Assembly (NCBI RefSeq): GCF_052056915.1
Contig: NZ_CP195119.1
Span: 1,860,001 to 1,924,000, forward strand
DNA from: MTP4 sp052056915
Lineage (GTDB): Archaea; Halobacteriota; Methanosarcinia; Methanosarcinales; Methanosarcinaceae
Direction of reading: 5' to 3'
DNA length: 64,000 bases
Shown: in pieces, positions 1 to 8,581 of the stretch
Position numbering within the stretch: position 1 is the stretch's first letter
Layout of the letters: each line of letters begins with the position of its first letter
Notes under the pieces: model-generated
Told to the model about the DNA's origin: nothing
What the model saw: only the letters and a program-made list of their open reading frames with translations
Database searches by the model: none
Translations under genes and position numbers: made by a program

Positions 1-951
1 AGCATGGCAAAAGCCGCAAAGGAAACCGGGACCTTCATGGGAACCGGGGAAGGCGGGCTGCACAGGGAACTCTACCCCTACCAGGGCAACATGATCGTCC
101 AGGTTGCTTCAGGCCGTTTCGGTGTAAACGTGGACTACCTCGAAAGGGGAGCGGCAATCGAGATCAAGATCGGTCAGGGTGCAAAGCCCGGGATCGGCGG
201 GCACCTGCCCGGAGAAAAGGTCTCTGCGGAAGTCTCCCGTACAAGGATGATCCCCCTCGGAAGTGACGCAATCAGCCCTGCCCCTCACCATGACATTTAC
301 AGCATCGAAGACCTGGTCCAGCTTGTCAGGAGTTTGAAAGAAGCGACCGAATGGAAGAAACCGGTCTTTGTGAAGATTGCAGCAGTGCACAACGTGGCAG
401 CAATTGCAGCAGGTATTGCCCGCTCTTCTGCGGACGCGGTGGTAATTGACGGGTCCCGCGGAGGGACCGGAGCCGCCCCGAAGGTCTTCAGGGACCATGT
501 GGGAATCCCCATCGAAGGTGCAATTGCAAGCGTTGACCAGAAACTCAGGGAACAGGGTACAAGAAACGAAGTCTCCATCATTGCCAGCGGCGGGATCAGG
601 AACAGTGCCGATCTTGCAAAGTCCATTGCTCTTGGAGCGGACGCGGTCTACATCGGAACCGCTGCCCTTATTTCCATGGGCTGCCGGGTCTGCGGAAACT
701 GTTACAGAGGCCTTTGCCCGTGGGGTATCGCAACCCAGCGCCAGGACCTTGTAGACAGGCTCGACCCCGAACAGGGAGCAAGGCAGGTCTCTAACCTGAT
801 CCATGCCTGGACCCTGGAACTCAGTGAACTGATGGGCGCAGCAGGCATCAACAGTATAGAAAGCATGCGCGGAAACAGGGACCGCCTGCGCGGGTACATG
901 CTTGATGAAGGAATACTTGATGTCCTTGACGTAAAGAACGCGGGGGCCTGA
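1..951 (+). CDS. gltB: Glutamate synthase, FMN/Fe-S central domain (5' end outside window)
   Basis: This is the C-terminal part of the stand-alone archaeal glutamate synthase domain that binds FMN and an iron-sulfur cluster and reduces 2-iminoglutarate to glutamate in the cytoplasm. The frame is open to the left edge, so the Met at base 4 is internal and the true start lies outside. Visible are the flavin/substrate motif SGRFGVN near visible residue 37, IDGSRGGTG near 148, ASGGIRN near 199, and a Cys-rich cluster motif GCRVCGNCYRGLCPWG with cysteines near 227, 230, 233 and 238. The GXGXG-domain gene follows after 2 bases, so the two are cotranscribed. Bacteria carry these domains in one long GltB chain; archaea often split them. 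The family assignment is firm. Confidence 0.93.
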   Translation, partial: SMAKAAKETGTFMGTGEGGLHRELYPYQGNMIVQVASGRFGVNVDYLERGAAIEIKIGQGAKPGIGGHLPGEKVSAEVSRTRMIPLGSDAISPAPHHDIYSIEDLVQLVRSLKEATEWKKPVFVKIAAVHNVAAIAAGIARSSADAVVIDGSRGGTGAAPKVFRDHVGIPIEGAIASVDQKLREQGTRNEVSIIASGGIRNSADLAKSIALGADAVYIGTAALISMGCRVCGNCYRGLCPWGIATQRQDLVDRLDPEQGARQVSNLIHAWTLELSELMGAAGINSIESMRGNRDRLRGYMLDEGILDVLDVKNAGA

Positions 952-953
952 AG

Positions 954-1697
954 ATGAAGACAGTCACGATTGACGCCAAAGACATGCACTACACCCCCCT
1001 GAACCAGAAGATCAGGGCTGCAGTTGCTGACGGGGCAGAGGAAATCGTCCTTAACAACGTGCTTGGCCAGCGCTTTATCGGAAACGGGGTCCGGGGTGAT
1101 TCCCGGATCATAGTCAACGGAGTCCCCGGAGGAGACGTCTGCATGTTCATGAGCGGGCCCACCTGTATCGTAAACGGGAACGCCGAACACGCCCCGGGCA
1201 ACACCATGGACAAAGGCATGCTCGTGATCCACGGGAGCGCAGGAGATGCGGTCGCCCACGGGATGCGCGGAGGCAAGGTCTTTGTAAGGAACAACATCGG
1301 GTACAGGGGCGGCATCCACATGAAGCAGTATGAAGTGGAAACCAGGCCCATGCTCGTAATCGGCGGCACTGCCCACTCCTTCCTTGGAGAATACATGGCA
1401 GGAGGGCTTGTGCTCGTGCTCGGAATAGGCCAGGAAAAAGCCATGACCGACAGGGGTATCGGAAGCGGGATCCACGGCGGAGAGATAATCATCCGCGGGG
1501 AAGTAGACGACTACCTGCTCGGAGTCGGAGCCAAGAAGTTCGAGTTCACGGAAGCCGACCTGGAAAGGACAAAACCGGTTATCGAGAGCTTCTGCGAACA
1601 GTTCGGCCTTGACCCGGCCCCCTTCCTGGACACAAACTACACCAGAATTGCCCCGGCAAGCAGCCGGCCCTTTGCAGGGAAATACGTCTGGGAGTGA
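954..1697 (+). CDS. gltB3: Glutamate synthase, GXGXG (domain 3) subunit
   Basis: A 247-residue protein equal to the C-terminal right-handed beta-helix domain of bacterial GltB, which holds the ammonia channel and glutaminase domains together structurally. The repeating glycine pattern is clear: FIGNGVRGDSRI, VNGVPGGDV, IVNGNAEHAPGNTM, VIHGSAGDAVAHGMRGG and FVRNNIGYRGGIHMKQYE follow each other at about 15-20 residue spacing from residue 38 on. The ATG is 2 bases after the stop of the FMN-domain gene, with a purine-rich site in the end of that gene. The stop lies 5 bases before the next ATG. It acts as a subunit of a split glutamate synthase complex. Confidence 0.92.
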   Translation: MKTVTIDAKDMHYTPLNQKIRAAVADGAEEIVLNNVLGQRFIGNGVRGDSRIIVNGVPGGDVCMFMSGPTCIVNGNAEHAPGNTMDKGMLVIHGSAGDAVAHGMRGGKVFVRNNIGYRGGIHMKQYEVETRPMLVIGGTAHSFLGEYMAGGLVLVLGIGQEKAMTDRGIGSGIHGGEIIIRGEVDDYLLGVGAKKFEFTEADLERTKPVIESFCEQFGLDPAPFLDTNYTRIAPASSRPFAGKYVWE

Positions 1698-1702
1698 TCG
1701 AG

Positions 1703-2737
1703 ATGGCAGAAGGAAAACCAATTAGCAAGAGTTACATTGACCTTGAAAAGGAAGTATGGGACGCGGACCTCTGCTCAGGCTGCGGGGCCTGCATTGCGGT
1801 CTGCCCTGCCGACGCCCTTTATTTCGAAACCGGAACCGATTCCGCAAAACCCAAAAGCAACGGCTACTGCAAAGCCGCAGTTGACGACGTACCCTGCGGA
1901 GCCTGCTACGAAGTCTGCCCCAGGATAGGCGAACAGCCCGAATCCATCTTCGGGGACTACATTAAGATCACCGCCGCAAAAGCCGAGTTCGAAATCCCGG
2001 GAAAGCAGAGCGGAGGAGCCGTTACAGCCCTCCTAACAAACGCCCTGGATACCGGCCTTGTGGACGCCGTGGTCACGGTCACCGAAGACCCCTGGACCCT
2101 CAAGCCAAGCTCCATGGTCATCACAAAAAGCGAAGCCCTGATAAACGAGGCAGGAAGCCGCTACAACTGGTGGGTCCCCCTGGTCTCCGCCCTCAAGGAA
2201 GCCGTGGTCAACAAGAAGCACAGGAACATCGCAGTAGTCGGTGTCCCCTGCGTGGTCCAGGCAGTCAGGAAAATGCTCGAAACCGACCATGACCTTGTCC
2301 GCCCGTACAAAGACTCCATCCGTTTCGTGATCGGCCTCTTCTGTACCGAAAGCTTCGACTACGAAAAGCTGGTCGCAGGCAAGCTGAAAAGCGAGTACGC
2401 TCTCGAACCCATGAAAGTCTGCCGCATAGACGTCAAAGGCAAGCTGGAAATCACACTCAACGACGGGACCCAGTACGTAATCCCCCTTGCCGAACTCGAG
2501 GACACCGTCCGCCCCGGCTGCCATGTCTGCACGGACTTTACCGCCCTCAAAGCCGACATCTCCGCAGGCGCAGTGGGAAGCCCGAACGGCTACACCACCC
2601 TGATCGTCCGCACCCTTGTAGGCCAGCACCTCCTGGAAAGCGCGGTTGCCAACGGAAAGCTCAGCACCACCGACGAGCTCAACCTCGGAATCATCGAGAA
2701 GCTTGGCGCAAAGAAGCTTGAAAGGAAGCAAAAATAA
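1703..2737 (+). CDS. FrhB-like F420/flavin oxidoreductase subunit of the glutamate synthase operon
   Basis: A 344-residue protein of the FrhB/FpoF family (coenzyme F420 hydrogenase/dehydrogenase beta subunit). The N-terminus carries ferredoxin-type clusters, CSGCGACIAVCPADAL and CGACYEVCPR, followed by the FrhB N- and C-terminal domains with KQSGGAVTALL, VVGVPCVVQAVRKM and GCHVCTDFTALKADIS. Family members bind FAD and two-electron react with F420, passing electrons to Fe-S centres. Its place directly after the glutamate synthase genes suggests it is the electron-input subunit, using F420H2 or reduced ferredoxin; this is inference. I chose the ATG at 1703 over the GTG at 1694 because GGAGTGATC lies 8 bases ahead of it. 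The 3' third of this gene is duplicated at 5530-5733. Confidence 0.85.
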   Translation: MAEGKPISKSYIDLEKEVWDADLCSGCGACIAVCPADALYFETGTDSAKPKSNGYCKAAVDDVPCGACYEVCPRIGEQPESIFGDYIKITAAKAEFEIPGKQSGGAVTALLTNALDTGLVDAVVTVTEDPWTLKPSSMVITKSEALINEAGSRYNWWVPLVSALKEAVVNKKHRNIAVVGVPCVVQAVRKMLETDHDLVRPYKDSIRFVIGLFCTESFDYEKLVAGKLKSEYALEPMKVCRIDVKGKLEITLNDGTQYVIPLAELEDTVRPGCHVCTDFTALKADISAGAVGSPNGYTTLIVRTLVGQHLLESAVANGKLSTTDELNLGIIEKLGAKKLERKQK

Positions 2738-2759
2738 AATTACTTCAAAAATGGATTCA

Positions 2760-2783
2760 GATGGAGCAAGCTCCATCTTTTTA
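2760..2783 (+). terminator. Intrinsic terminator after the glutamate synthase operon
   Basis: The inverted repeat GATGGAGC-AA-GCTCCATC at 2760-2777 is followed by a T run, 23 bases after the FrhB-like stop codon. Position and form fit a transcription stop for the glutamate synthase operon. Confidence 0.7.
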
Positions 2784-2904
2784 CTTTCTTTTTCTGTTTT
2801 TATGTATAATTTTCTTCAAGATCATAAAGAACCGCTGTTGTGTTGTCTGATGGAGAAGATACTAAAAATGGATGAAAAAGATAGGCTGTCCAGAATAGCA
2901 TCTT

Positions 2905-5247
2905 TTACCCCCTAAAGGAACTTACCCATTCCGGTCTTTCAGGAGGGTTATTATTTAGCATTTCTCGCCATTCTTCATCAGTCAATCTTTCCCCTGAGGA
3001 CTGCCAGAACTCATAATAACTCATTACGGGGCCTGCTCCGAGCACGATCCTGCCGTCAGGCTGTTTGTACGCTACTACCATCAGATCCAGTTTTCCTGTT
3101 CCTTCTTCCAGGACACTTCCTCCGGGACCTGTATAAACATCCGCAACCATAGTGGACATCTGGGACTTTATATCCACATTCTCAAGCATTGGAGATATGT
3201 TCTGGGCGAAATTCCTGATGAACTCGTATTCTTCATCCGTCAGCTCTTTGTTTTCAAGTTCTTTAATCGAGATTTCCAGTAGTTTTTCAAGCGTGTTTTC
3301 AAGAGTTGTGAAATCTTTATCCGACTGCTCATCAAGCACTTCCATTTCTGCCAGCCCGCTGTGTGCCATTTTTGTAAGAGCAAGCATCCGGGCATAAAAT
3401 TCAGGAACTGGCTCCACATATCCCTCTACAGGTTTTTCTTCCAGATTATAGAAAGCACCTGTAAAGTAAGCCTGTTTTGCATAGAGGATAGTATCATGCC
3501 TGAGTTCGGTCCAGGAAGCAAGGGCTGTGTTAAGCTGCTTATCTTCCCAGGCCCCAGTCTGCATGAAGGTGGGGTAACCCTCCGGATAACTTACAAGGAG
3601 GGGCTTTAGAGCGTACAGTTGAGCCCAGTAAAGGTTTTTATTCCAGTCTTCTTCATCAAAAGCTCCGAATTCGTTTTCCAGAGATTGGTGGCGGTTTTTG
3701 TATCCTTCGTTTTCAGAAATATTCAGGTTTTTCAGGTGTTCTTTCGCTCTTTCAGAGCCGAGAAGATTCATGATATTTAAAGCAGGAGGATTAAGCGTCT
3801 GGAGTATATGGGAATCAGGGGTATAGCGCTGACCCATGAACCTGAAACCTTTTGTAGTCTCAAGAGTTTCGTATTCAGTTTCGGAACCTGTTGGAATTAT
3901 TTCCCCTGTCCCGCCGTAGATTTTCGGGTTTTCGTATCTTTCCAGCTCGGATTTCAGTTCTGCCAGGCTTTCATTGTCGAAACCCACTCCATATCTATTA
4001 CCCCCAAAGACAGTATCCAGAGCTTTTGCATATTCATAGGGCCCGAGATCATCGGAAAAACCAACATAGAAAGCCGTCACCTCGTAAATTTTATCCCATC
4101 TGTCCCGGAGGTCCTTGTCCCTGGCAAAATGGTCAGAAATTAAAAGGGCCTGAATAGTCTGAATTTTTGCCTCCTTTTCCGGGTCGTCTGCAGAAATCAT
4201 GTCCGGCTGGAGCAGCATACTTATTCTGCCGTGCCACATCATGGCCTTAAAATAGTTCTTCAGTTTCTCAGAGTGAGTGTAATGTCCCCTTGGAGTGTAT
4301 TGAGAGTAATCTTCCACATACATGAAAATTGGAGATACTCCCCCTTCCCGGGCTTCTATCAAGTGCAGTTCAGCCTCTACATCGGATTTTACAAAAGAGG
4401 GGACTTCGACGCTATATTTTTTTGCATCCTGAGAATTGAAAAGTGCAATTTCCCCCGACAATTCCCGTGATTTCCCTATCTGATAAGATTCCGGTTCAAG
4501 AAGTCTCAAAGCCACAGCAAAGTATGCAACATTTCTTCTTGCAGCTTCCTTTTCTCGCCCCGATGCACTGTCATAATCCTCTATGGAGGCTTCAAGGAGA
4601 GCTTTGTCAAGTTTCCATAGCTCGTCATAAAATTCCTCAGATTCTACTCTTTTTAGCGTCTCATCAAACTGGATGTGATAAAGGTGAAGAAGAGAATCCG
4701 ACGTGATGAAAATAGGAACATCAGCCACTTTCAGGTCTCTGTAAGCATCATTTACCCGCGTATTCCCTGCTCCAGGTAAGTTTTCGATAGCCGAATTTTC
4801 AATTACGACAAATCCATTTTTGTACAGCAAATCCCTGCTTTCATTTGTCAGGGGAATTTTCTGGGTAAAATCATAATAATTTGAAATTTCGGAAAATTCA
4901 AGAGGCAAGGAATAAGGAGAAATGTCGGGCTCAAACTGCAGATTTTCTTTGCTATAATATTTGGAAAAAGAGATTTGCTTTTCAAGCCTCAAAGAGTTTA
5001 TACTGCCTGCATTCTCTGTACCGGAAATATTTTTGTTTGGTGTTTCACTTGTAATGTTCCCAGGACTAAGAGAGTTTATAGTGCCCGCATTTTCTGTACC
5101 GAAAATACTTTTGTTTGGTGTTTCATTTGTCATGTTCCCTGGATCTTTTCCTTGAGCCAGATTTTCTTGATTATCAGTACACCCGCTGAAAAAAACTAAC
5201 GATGCTGCCAGCAGACAGAAAAAAACAGCTTTAATTGCTTTATTCAA
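2905..5247 (-). CDS. DUF3160 family lipoprotein
   Basis: A 780-residue secreted protein. It starts with a lipoprotein signal peptide (MNKAIKAVFFCLLAASLVFF, lipobox FSGC, Cys at 23), so it should be lipid-anchored outside the cell membrane. Residues about 35-86 are a low-complexity linker made of two copies of a 26-residue unit (PGN-T-ETPNK-I-GTENAG-INSL), encoded by a 78 bp tandem duplication at about 4991-5146. The rest matches the DUF3160 family, known by long helical segments and motifs such as RFMGQRYTPDSHI, SWTELRHDTILYAKQ and YTGPGGSVLEEGTGK. The function of the family is unknown to me. The gene is monocistronic and leftward, with promoter-like element copy A about 100 bases upstream of the start. 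It lies between a gene and a partial copy of that gene, which suggests late insertion. Confidence 0.85.
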   Translation of the reverse strand: MNKAIKAVFFCLLAASLVFFSGCTDNQENLAQGKDPGNMTNETPNKSIFGTENAGTINSLSPGNITSETPNKNISGTENAGSINSLRLEKQISFSKYYSKENLQFEPDISPYSLPLEFSEISNYYDFTQKIPLTNESRDLLYKNGFVVIENSAIENLPGAGNTRVNDAYRDLKVADVPIFITSDSLLHLYHIQFDETLKRVESEEFYDELWKLDKALLEASIEDYDSASGREKEAARRNVAYFAVALRLLEPESYQIGKSRELSGEIALFNSQDAKKYSVEVPSFVKSDVEAELHLIEAREGGVSPIFMYVEDYSQYTPRGHYTHSEKLKNYFKAMMWHGRISMLLQPDMISADDPEKEAKIQTIQALLISDHFARDKDLRDRWDKIYEVTAFYVGFSDDLGPYEYAKALDTVFGGNRYGVGFDNESLAELKSELERYENPKIYGGTGEIIPTGSETEYETLETTKGFRFMGQRYTPDSHILQTLNPPALNIMNLLGSERAKEHLKNLNISENEGYKNRHQSLENEFGAFDEEDWNKNLYWAQLYALKPLLVSYPEGYPTFMQTGAWEDKQLNTALASWTELRHDTILYAKQAYFTGAFYNLEEKPVEGYVEPVPEFYARMLALTKMAHSGLAEMEVLDEQSDKDFTTLENTLEKLLEISIKELENKELTDEEYEFIRNFAQNISPMLENVDIKSQMSTMVADVYTGPGGSVLEEGTGKLDLMVVAYKQPDGRIVLGAGPVMSYYEFWQSSGERLTDEEWREMLNNNPPERPEWVSSFRG
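4991..5146. repeat. 78 bp tandem duplication inside the DUF3160 gene
   Basis: Two copies of a 78 bp unit (offset 78 between the agagtttat words at 4993 and 5071) encode the two 26-residue linker repeats after the lipobox. The copies differ at several bases, so the duplication is not recent. The length keeps the reading frame. Confidence 0.85.
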
Positions 5248-5325
5248 AGTATATTCCTCATATATTTATATTGAAATTGTGCTGAAAAATTGAGTCCTAA
5301 GTCAAGAATAATAGATAAATTAAAT

Positions 5326-5390
5326 AAACTTCATAAATTACTATTAACCATCTCTTTATAAGTTTTCTGACCACATCATCAAACTATCAA
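5326..5390 (-). promoter_or_regulatory. Conserved promoter-like element, copy A
   Basis: First of four related intergenic sequences (A 5326-5390, B 9041-9096, C 13322-13380, D 13831-13889). Read on the minus strand it contains TTTGATG, then TGGTCAGAAAACTTATAAAG, then GATGGTTAATAGTA and TTTATGAAG. The CTTATAAAG core (5353-5361) looks like an archaeal TATA box and sits about 106 bases before the DUF3160 start codon. Conservation well beyond the TATA box on both sides suggests a shared regulator site or a dispersed repeat. Confidence 0.6.
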
Positions 5391-5529
5391 GAATGATGTT
5401 CGATTTATAAGCATTATTTCCAGTAGTAATACTTATTCTGATAAACCGCTTGATACATTGGACAGAAATTATATATATGTGGCCACTATTTCCTTAACAT
5501 CCACCAAATAAAAACAAGATCATGAAACT

Positions 5530-5733
5530 GGATTTACCGCCCTCAAAGCCGACATCTCCGCAGGCGCAGTGGGAAGCCCGAACGGCTACACCACCCTGAT
5601 CGTCCGCACCCTTGTAGGACAGCACCTCCTGGAAAGCGCGGTTGCCAGCGGGAAGCTGAGCCTCGGCGATGAGCTCAACCTCGGAATCATCGAGAAGCCT
5701 GGCGCAAAGAAGCTTGAGCGGAAGCAGAAATAA
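5530..5733 (+). pseudogene. Duplicated 3' fragment of the FrhB-like gene
   Basis: About 204 bases align without gaps (offset +2996) to the last 198 bases of the FrhB-like gene at 2540-2737, with 13 differences by my count (about 93 percent identity), ending in the same TAA. The translated tail runs TALKADISAGAVGSPNGYTT onward to KKLERKQK. The similarity stops abruptly at 5530; a one-base difference precedes it, and the nearby ATG at 5522 is out of frame, so this is not a gene. Most differences are at third codon positions, so the fragment seems to come from a functional homologue that had diverged before truncation, not from a fresh copy. Confidence 0.9.
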
Positions 5734-5772
5734 AAATTGCAGAACAGAAATTAACTTGAAGTAAACTTGAAA

Positions 5773-5811
5773 GATGAAGCTTCAGGCTTCATCTTTGTTT
5801 CATTCTTTTTT
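5773..5811 (+). terminator. Terminator hairpin downstream of the FrhB-like fragment
   Basis: GATGAAGC-TTCAG-GCTTCATC (5773-5793) is followed by T-rich sequence. It stands at the same relative place as the hairpin after the intact gene (2760-2777) but differs in sequence, which supports the view that gene end and terminator came as a unit from a diverged homologue. Confidence 0.65.
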
Positions 5812-5848
5812 GTGTTTTTTTACTTCCTGATTTGTGTAATTTTGCCTG

Positions 5849-6961
5849 TTATTTTCCACCTACTATTCTGCCAAAAATTAAAGATGCAAGCAAGACCACA
5901 GAAACTGCCAGCGCAAAACCCGGAAACGGAATATCCTCTGTCGGCCCGCTTATTGTGTTATTTTCAGGGTCAGTAAAAATGATGTCTTCTTTGCCATTTG
6001 AATTTGCAACATTGTTCACCAAAACGTTGTTCCTGCTGGAATTGTTGACGTTTATTCCGTACCCAGGGTTGTTCGAAGCGTTATTGCTATCCAGTTTATT
6101 GTCAGAAGAACCTATCAAAAATATACCGCTGTAGGTATTGGAATTTGCAGTATTGTTAAACAGGACGTTGTTGTTGCTGTTTTCAAGTTTGATACCGATC
6201 CCCTCGTTTGAGTTTGCAGAGTTATCAATAAGGAAGTTATGGTTTGATTTTCTTAGAAGAATACCTAAAAGGTTATTTGATGCAGTATTATTAACAAGCG
6301 TATTGTTATTGCAGAAAAACTCCAGTCCGATTCCAGACCCTGTACGATTTTCAGTATTGTTGCTCAATTCATTGTTATTGCAGAATTCATAGAGAAGTAT
6401 GCCCTCATGATTATTCAGGTTTAAAATATTGTTATTCAACCTGTTGTTACTGGAGTTCCATAAAAAAATACCAATTCTGCATCTGGATACGTTGTTATCA
6501 AAAACACTATTGTGGGACGATTCGAGAATAAATATACCAAAACTGTTTGAGGAAATATTATTGCCGCTTATAACAGCCCTGTTGCTCCCTTCTAAATATA
6601 TCCCGGCTTTATCTTCCCCATATTCATCTATATCGGCACCGGTAATCTGAAATCCGCTGATGCTTACATTATTTCCGGTCACATAAAAAACGTCATTCAT
6701 CGAGTTTGCAGCAAGGATGATCGTATCATCAGGATTCCCGGAATAGGACCTGATCGTCACCCCTTTTTTCACGTTCACATTTTCCTCATACGTACCGGGA
6801 TAGACGAGAATCGTATCGCCTGATGTTGCATTATCGACAGCTTCCTGTATAGAGGCATAATCTGCTCCTCTGTTATCAACCGTAATTGTGCCTGCATCCC
6901 CGGTACCGGTAGTCATCAACAAAAAGACGAAGGTTATCAGATGATAGAATTTGATTTTCAT
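5849..6961 (-). CDS. NosD-like parallel beta-helix surface protein with PGF-CTERM-like tail
   Basis: A 370-residue exported protein. A signal peptide (residues 1-24, ending GTGDAG) is followed by the typical start of NosD-like carbohydrate-binding/hydrolase repeats, ADYASIQEAVDNATSGDTI, and then about eleven beta-helix turns with the pattern N-SxN--N--N (for example SRCRIGIFLWNSSNNRLNNN and SNTYSGIFLIGSSDNKL). The C-terminus has PFPGF followed by a hydrophobic stretch and a short basic end, like the PGF-CTERM sorting signals of archaeal surface proteins. It is probably displayed on the cell envelope. A small lipoprotein gene ends 7 bases upstream, so the pair may be one transcript. The N-terminal half of the 588-residue protein at 10815-12581 is clearly related. 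Confidence 0.82.
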   Translation of the reverse strand: MKIKFYHLITFVFLLMTTGTGDAGTITVDNRGADYASIQEAVDNATSGDTILVYPGTYEENVNVKKGVTIRSYSGNPDDTIILAANSMNDVFYVTGNNVSISGFQITGADIDEYGEDKAGIYLEGSNRAVISGNNISSNSFGIFILESSHNSVFDNNVSRCRIGIFLWNSSNNRLNNNILNLNNHEGILLYEFCNNNELSNNTENRTGSGIGLEFFCNNNTLVNNTASNNLLGILLRKSNHNFLIDNSANSNEGIGIKLENSNNNVLFNNTANSNTYSGIFLIGSSDNKLDSNNASNNPGYGINVNNSSRNNVLVNNVANSNGKEDIIFTDPENNTISGPTEDIPFPGFALAVSVVLLASLIFGRIVGGK

Positions 6962-6968
6962 ACACTAA

Positions 6969-7460
6969 TCATTCCCCTGGGAATCCACTATTTGATGTAA
7001 TTTCCGTAACCGTTTCAACTACTATTCCTTTTTCTTCATCAACCAGGAAATCTACGGTCCTGTTTTCGGACTGTATCCTCAAAGCCGGGGCACACCCCGG
7101 TCCTGTGTAACCTTCGGGAGTCGGATGACAGGAATAAACCACGCCTGCAATCGTTGCCCCTTCCCGGATCATTTGCCTGGCACGGCTGTCATTAACTGCA
7201 ATTTGAGCCACAAAAGATGCATTTGTTTTGAGCCATTCCGATTCGGATTCATTGTACGGGGGAAGAACAGGTATAGCAGAATAATTAATAGGGGGAATGT
7301 CGATCTGTTCTTCACCGGGGGTACCCGGACTGTCAGATGACGGTTTTGAAAAATTGTCGGTTTGTTTTTGATCAACGCATCCAATGCAGGTGCAAAGAAT
7401 CAAAATGACGATTATAGAAAAAATTGTAGAGTTATTTGATTTAATGTTAAGCGCCCCCAT
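6969..7460 (-). CDS. Small lipoprotein of unknown function
   Basis: A 163-residue protein with a hydrophobic N-terminal segment (residues 13-27) and the lipobox CTCIGC with the acylated Cys at about residue 28, followed by a Pro/Ser-rich linker. The mature part contains VNDSRARQMIREGATIAGV, CHPTPEGYTGPGCAP and VDFLVDEEKGIVVETV. I do not recognise the family. Two cysteines in the mature domain could form a disulfide outside the cell. It lies 7 bases upstream of the beta-helix gene in the same direction and is probably cotranscribed with it. Confidence 0.75.
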   Translation of the reverse strand: MGALNIKSNNSTIFSIIVILILCTCIGCVDQKQTDNFSKPSSDSPGTPGEEQIDIPPINYSAIPVLPPYNESESEWLKTNASFVAQIAVNDSRARQMIREGATIAGVVYSCHPTPEGYTGPGCAPALRIQSENRTVDFLVDEEKGIVVETVTEITSNSGFPGE

Positions 7461-7603
7461 ATTCCAAATTTTCTGATTGCAATCATTTCTTCTTTGCCTC
7501 TTTTCTTTACTCCGGAGGTGTCTGATTGAGAAGATACTAAGAAAGCATTAAGCACACTGAAAATATCCAGTACTGAAGTGATAGGACTGTTACCTGCCCC
7601 GGT

Positions 7604-8383
7604 TTACCAGGGATATAATGATTCCACAGTAATTGAAATGGGCGTTCCTGAATCTGAATCATTTATAATGATCACAGTTGAACTACAGTATGTGTCTAAT
7701 ACAAACTCATAGGTTTCAGTGATATTACCATCTAAAGTAAGCTCATAAATGTATGTTCCATGTTCAGCAAAGATCCCAGGAGATGAATCTTCTTCTTCAT
7801 GAGCAAGAAAATACCCTTCACTGAAGAGACACGTTTCGTTTTTATCATATATCTTTACTAATAGCTCGTGGTCTTTTGAACCTTCATTGAATATATGTAA
7901 TCTAAGTCCACTTACTCCTTCTTCAGTGCTTACTCCATGTTTGTAATTAAGATATTCAGCCGTTGCGACGTCAACTTTTTCAAGCATCAGGTAGTCCTTT
8001 TCAGTAATTCGGTCAGGGTATCTGTTCCATATGTCTTCCATTGCCATTTTCATTTCATTCTTTTCTTCATCGGAGACATAACAATTATCAATGTAACTAA
8101 ACAATACTTTTTGCTGTTCCGGATCTGCTATAAGCAAGTACCAATAAGGTCTATTTTCTGATATTGGATTGACAGGGACGGGACCTGGCTCTTCTACAAT
8201 CAGTTCAACTTCTGGTCCATCTGCGTCTTCACGGATCCTTTCCTCATCCACGATTTCGGCTGGTTCCACAACCTCAGTTGTTAGCTCAGGAACTGAGTTA
8301 GCACTCAGGGCCGATATGACCACCACACTCGCCAGTAACATTACCGCGAGCAGCCCAACGATTCCAAATTTTCTGTATGTCAT
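7604..8383 (-). CDS. Exported protein of unknown function
   Basis: A 259-residue protein with an N-terminal signal peptide (MTYRKFGIVGLLAVMLLASV onward, likely cut near Ala-Leu-Ser-Ala about residue 27). An acidic, Pro-rich linker (residues 30-70) leads to a helical segment (EEKNEMKMAMEDIWNRYPDR) and a beta-rich C-terminal half (LVKIYDKNETCLFSEGYF, GTYIYELTLDGNITETYEF). The C-terminal half resembles the small beta-sandwich proteins made by neighbouring genes of this island, but I cannot assign a family. No lipobox and no C-terminal anchor are seen, so it may be released or held by other wall proteins. Confidence 0.72.
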   Translation of the reverse strand: MTYRKFGIVGLLAVMLLASVVVISALSANSVPELTTEVVEPAEIVDEERIREDADGPEVELIVEEPGPVPVNPISENRPYWYLLIADPEQQKVLFSYIDNCYVSDEEKNEMKMAMEDIWNRYPDRITEKDYLMLEKVDVATAEYLNYKHGVSTEEGVSGLRLHIFNEGSKDHELLVKIYDKNETCLFSEGYFLAHEEEDSSPGIFAEHGTYIYELTLDGNITETYEFVLDTYCSSTVIIINDSDSGTPISITVESLYPW

Positions 8384-8581
8384 TATTCATTTCACTTCCT
8401 GGCCTGGACATATAAACAGATTCCGACAAAATCATCCGGATATCAATTTCTGAAGAGATTTCCCGGAAATGGTTCCGAACCATTAAACCGTACTATTGAC
8501 AGCTTTCCCAAACACATTTATGTTCCCACCCACATTGATGGAATTAAATCCTAATTCTTTTTCAACGGATACGACAATATG

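Noticed and set aside
702..1721. 339-codon minus-strand frame over the glutamate synthase genes
   Set aside because: It is an antisense shadow of strongly conserved coding sequence; the translation has no recognisable domain.
5451..5492. Fifth copy of the promoter-like element, on the plus strand
   Set aside because: TTGATACATTGGACAGAAAT has partial likeness, but the spacing breaks after the AGAAA block and only the FrhB-like fragment lies downstream.
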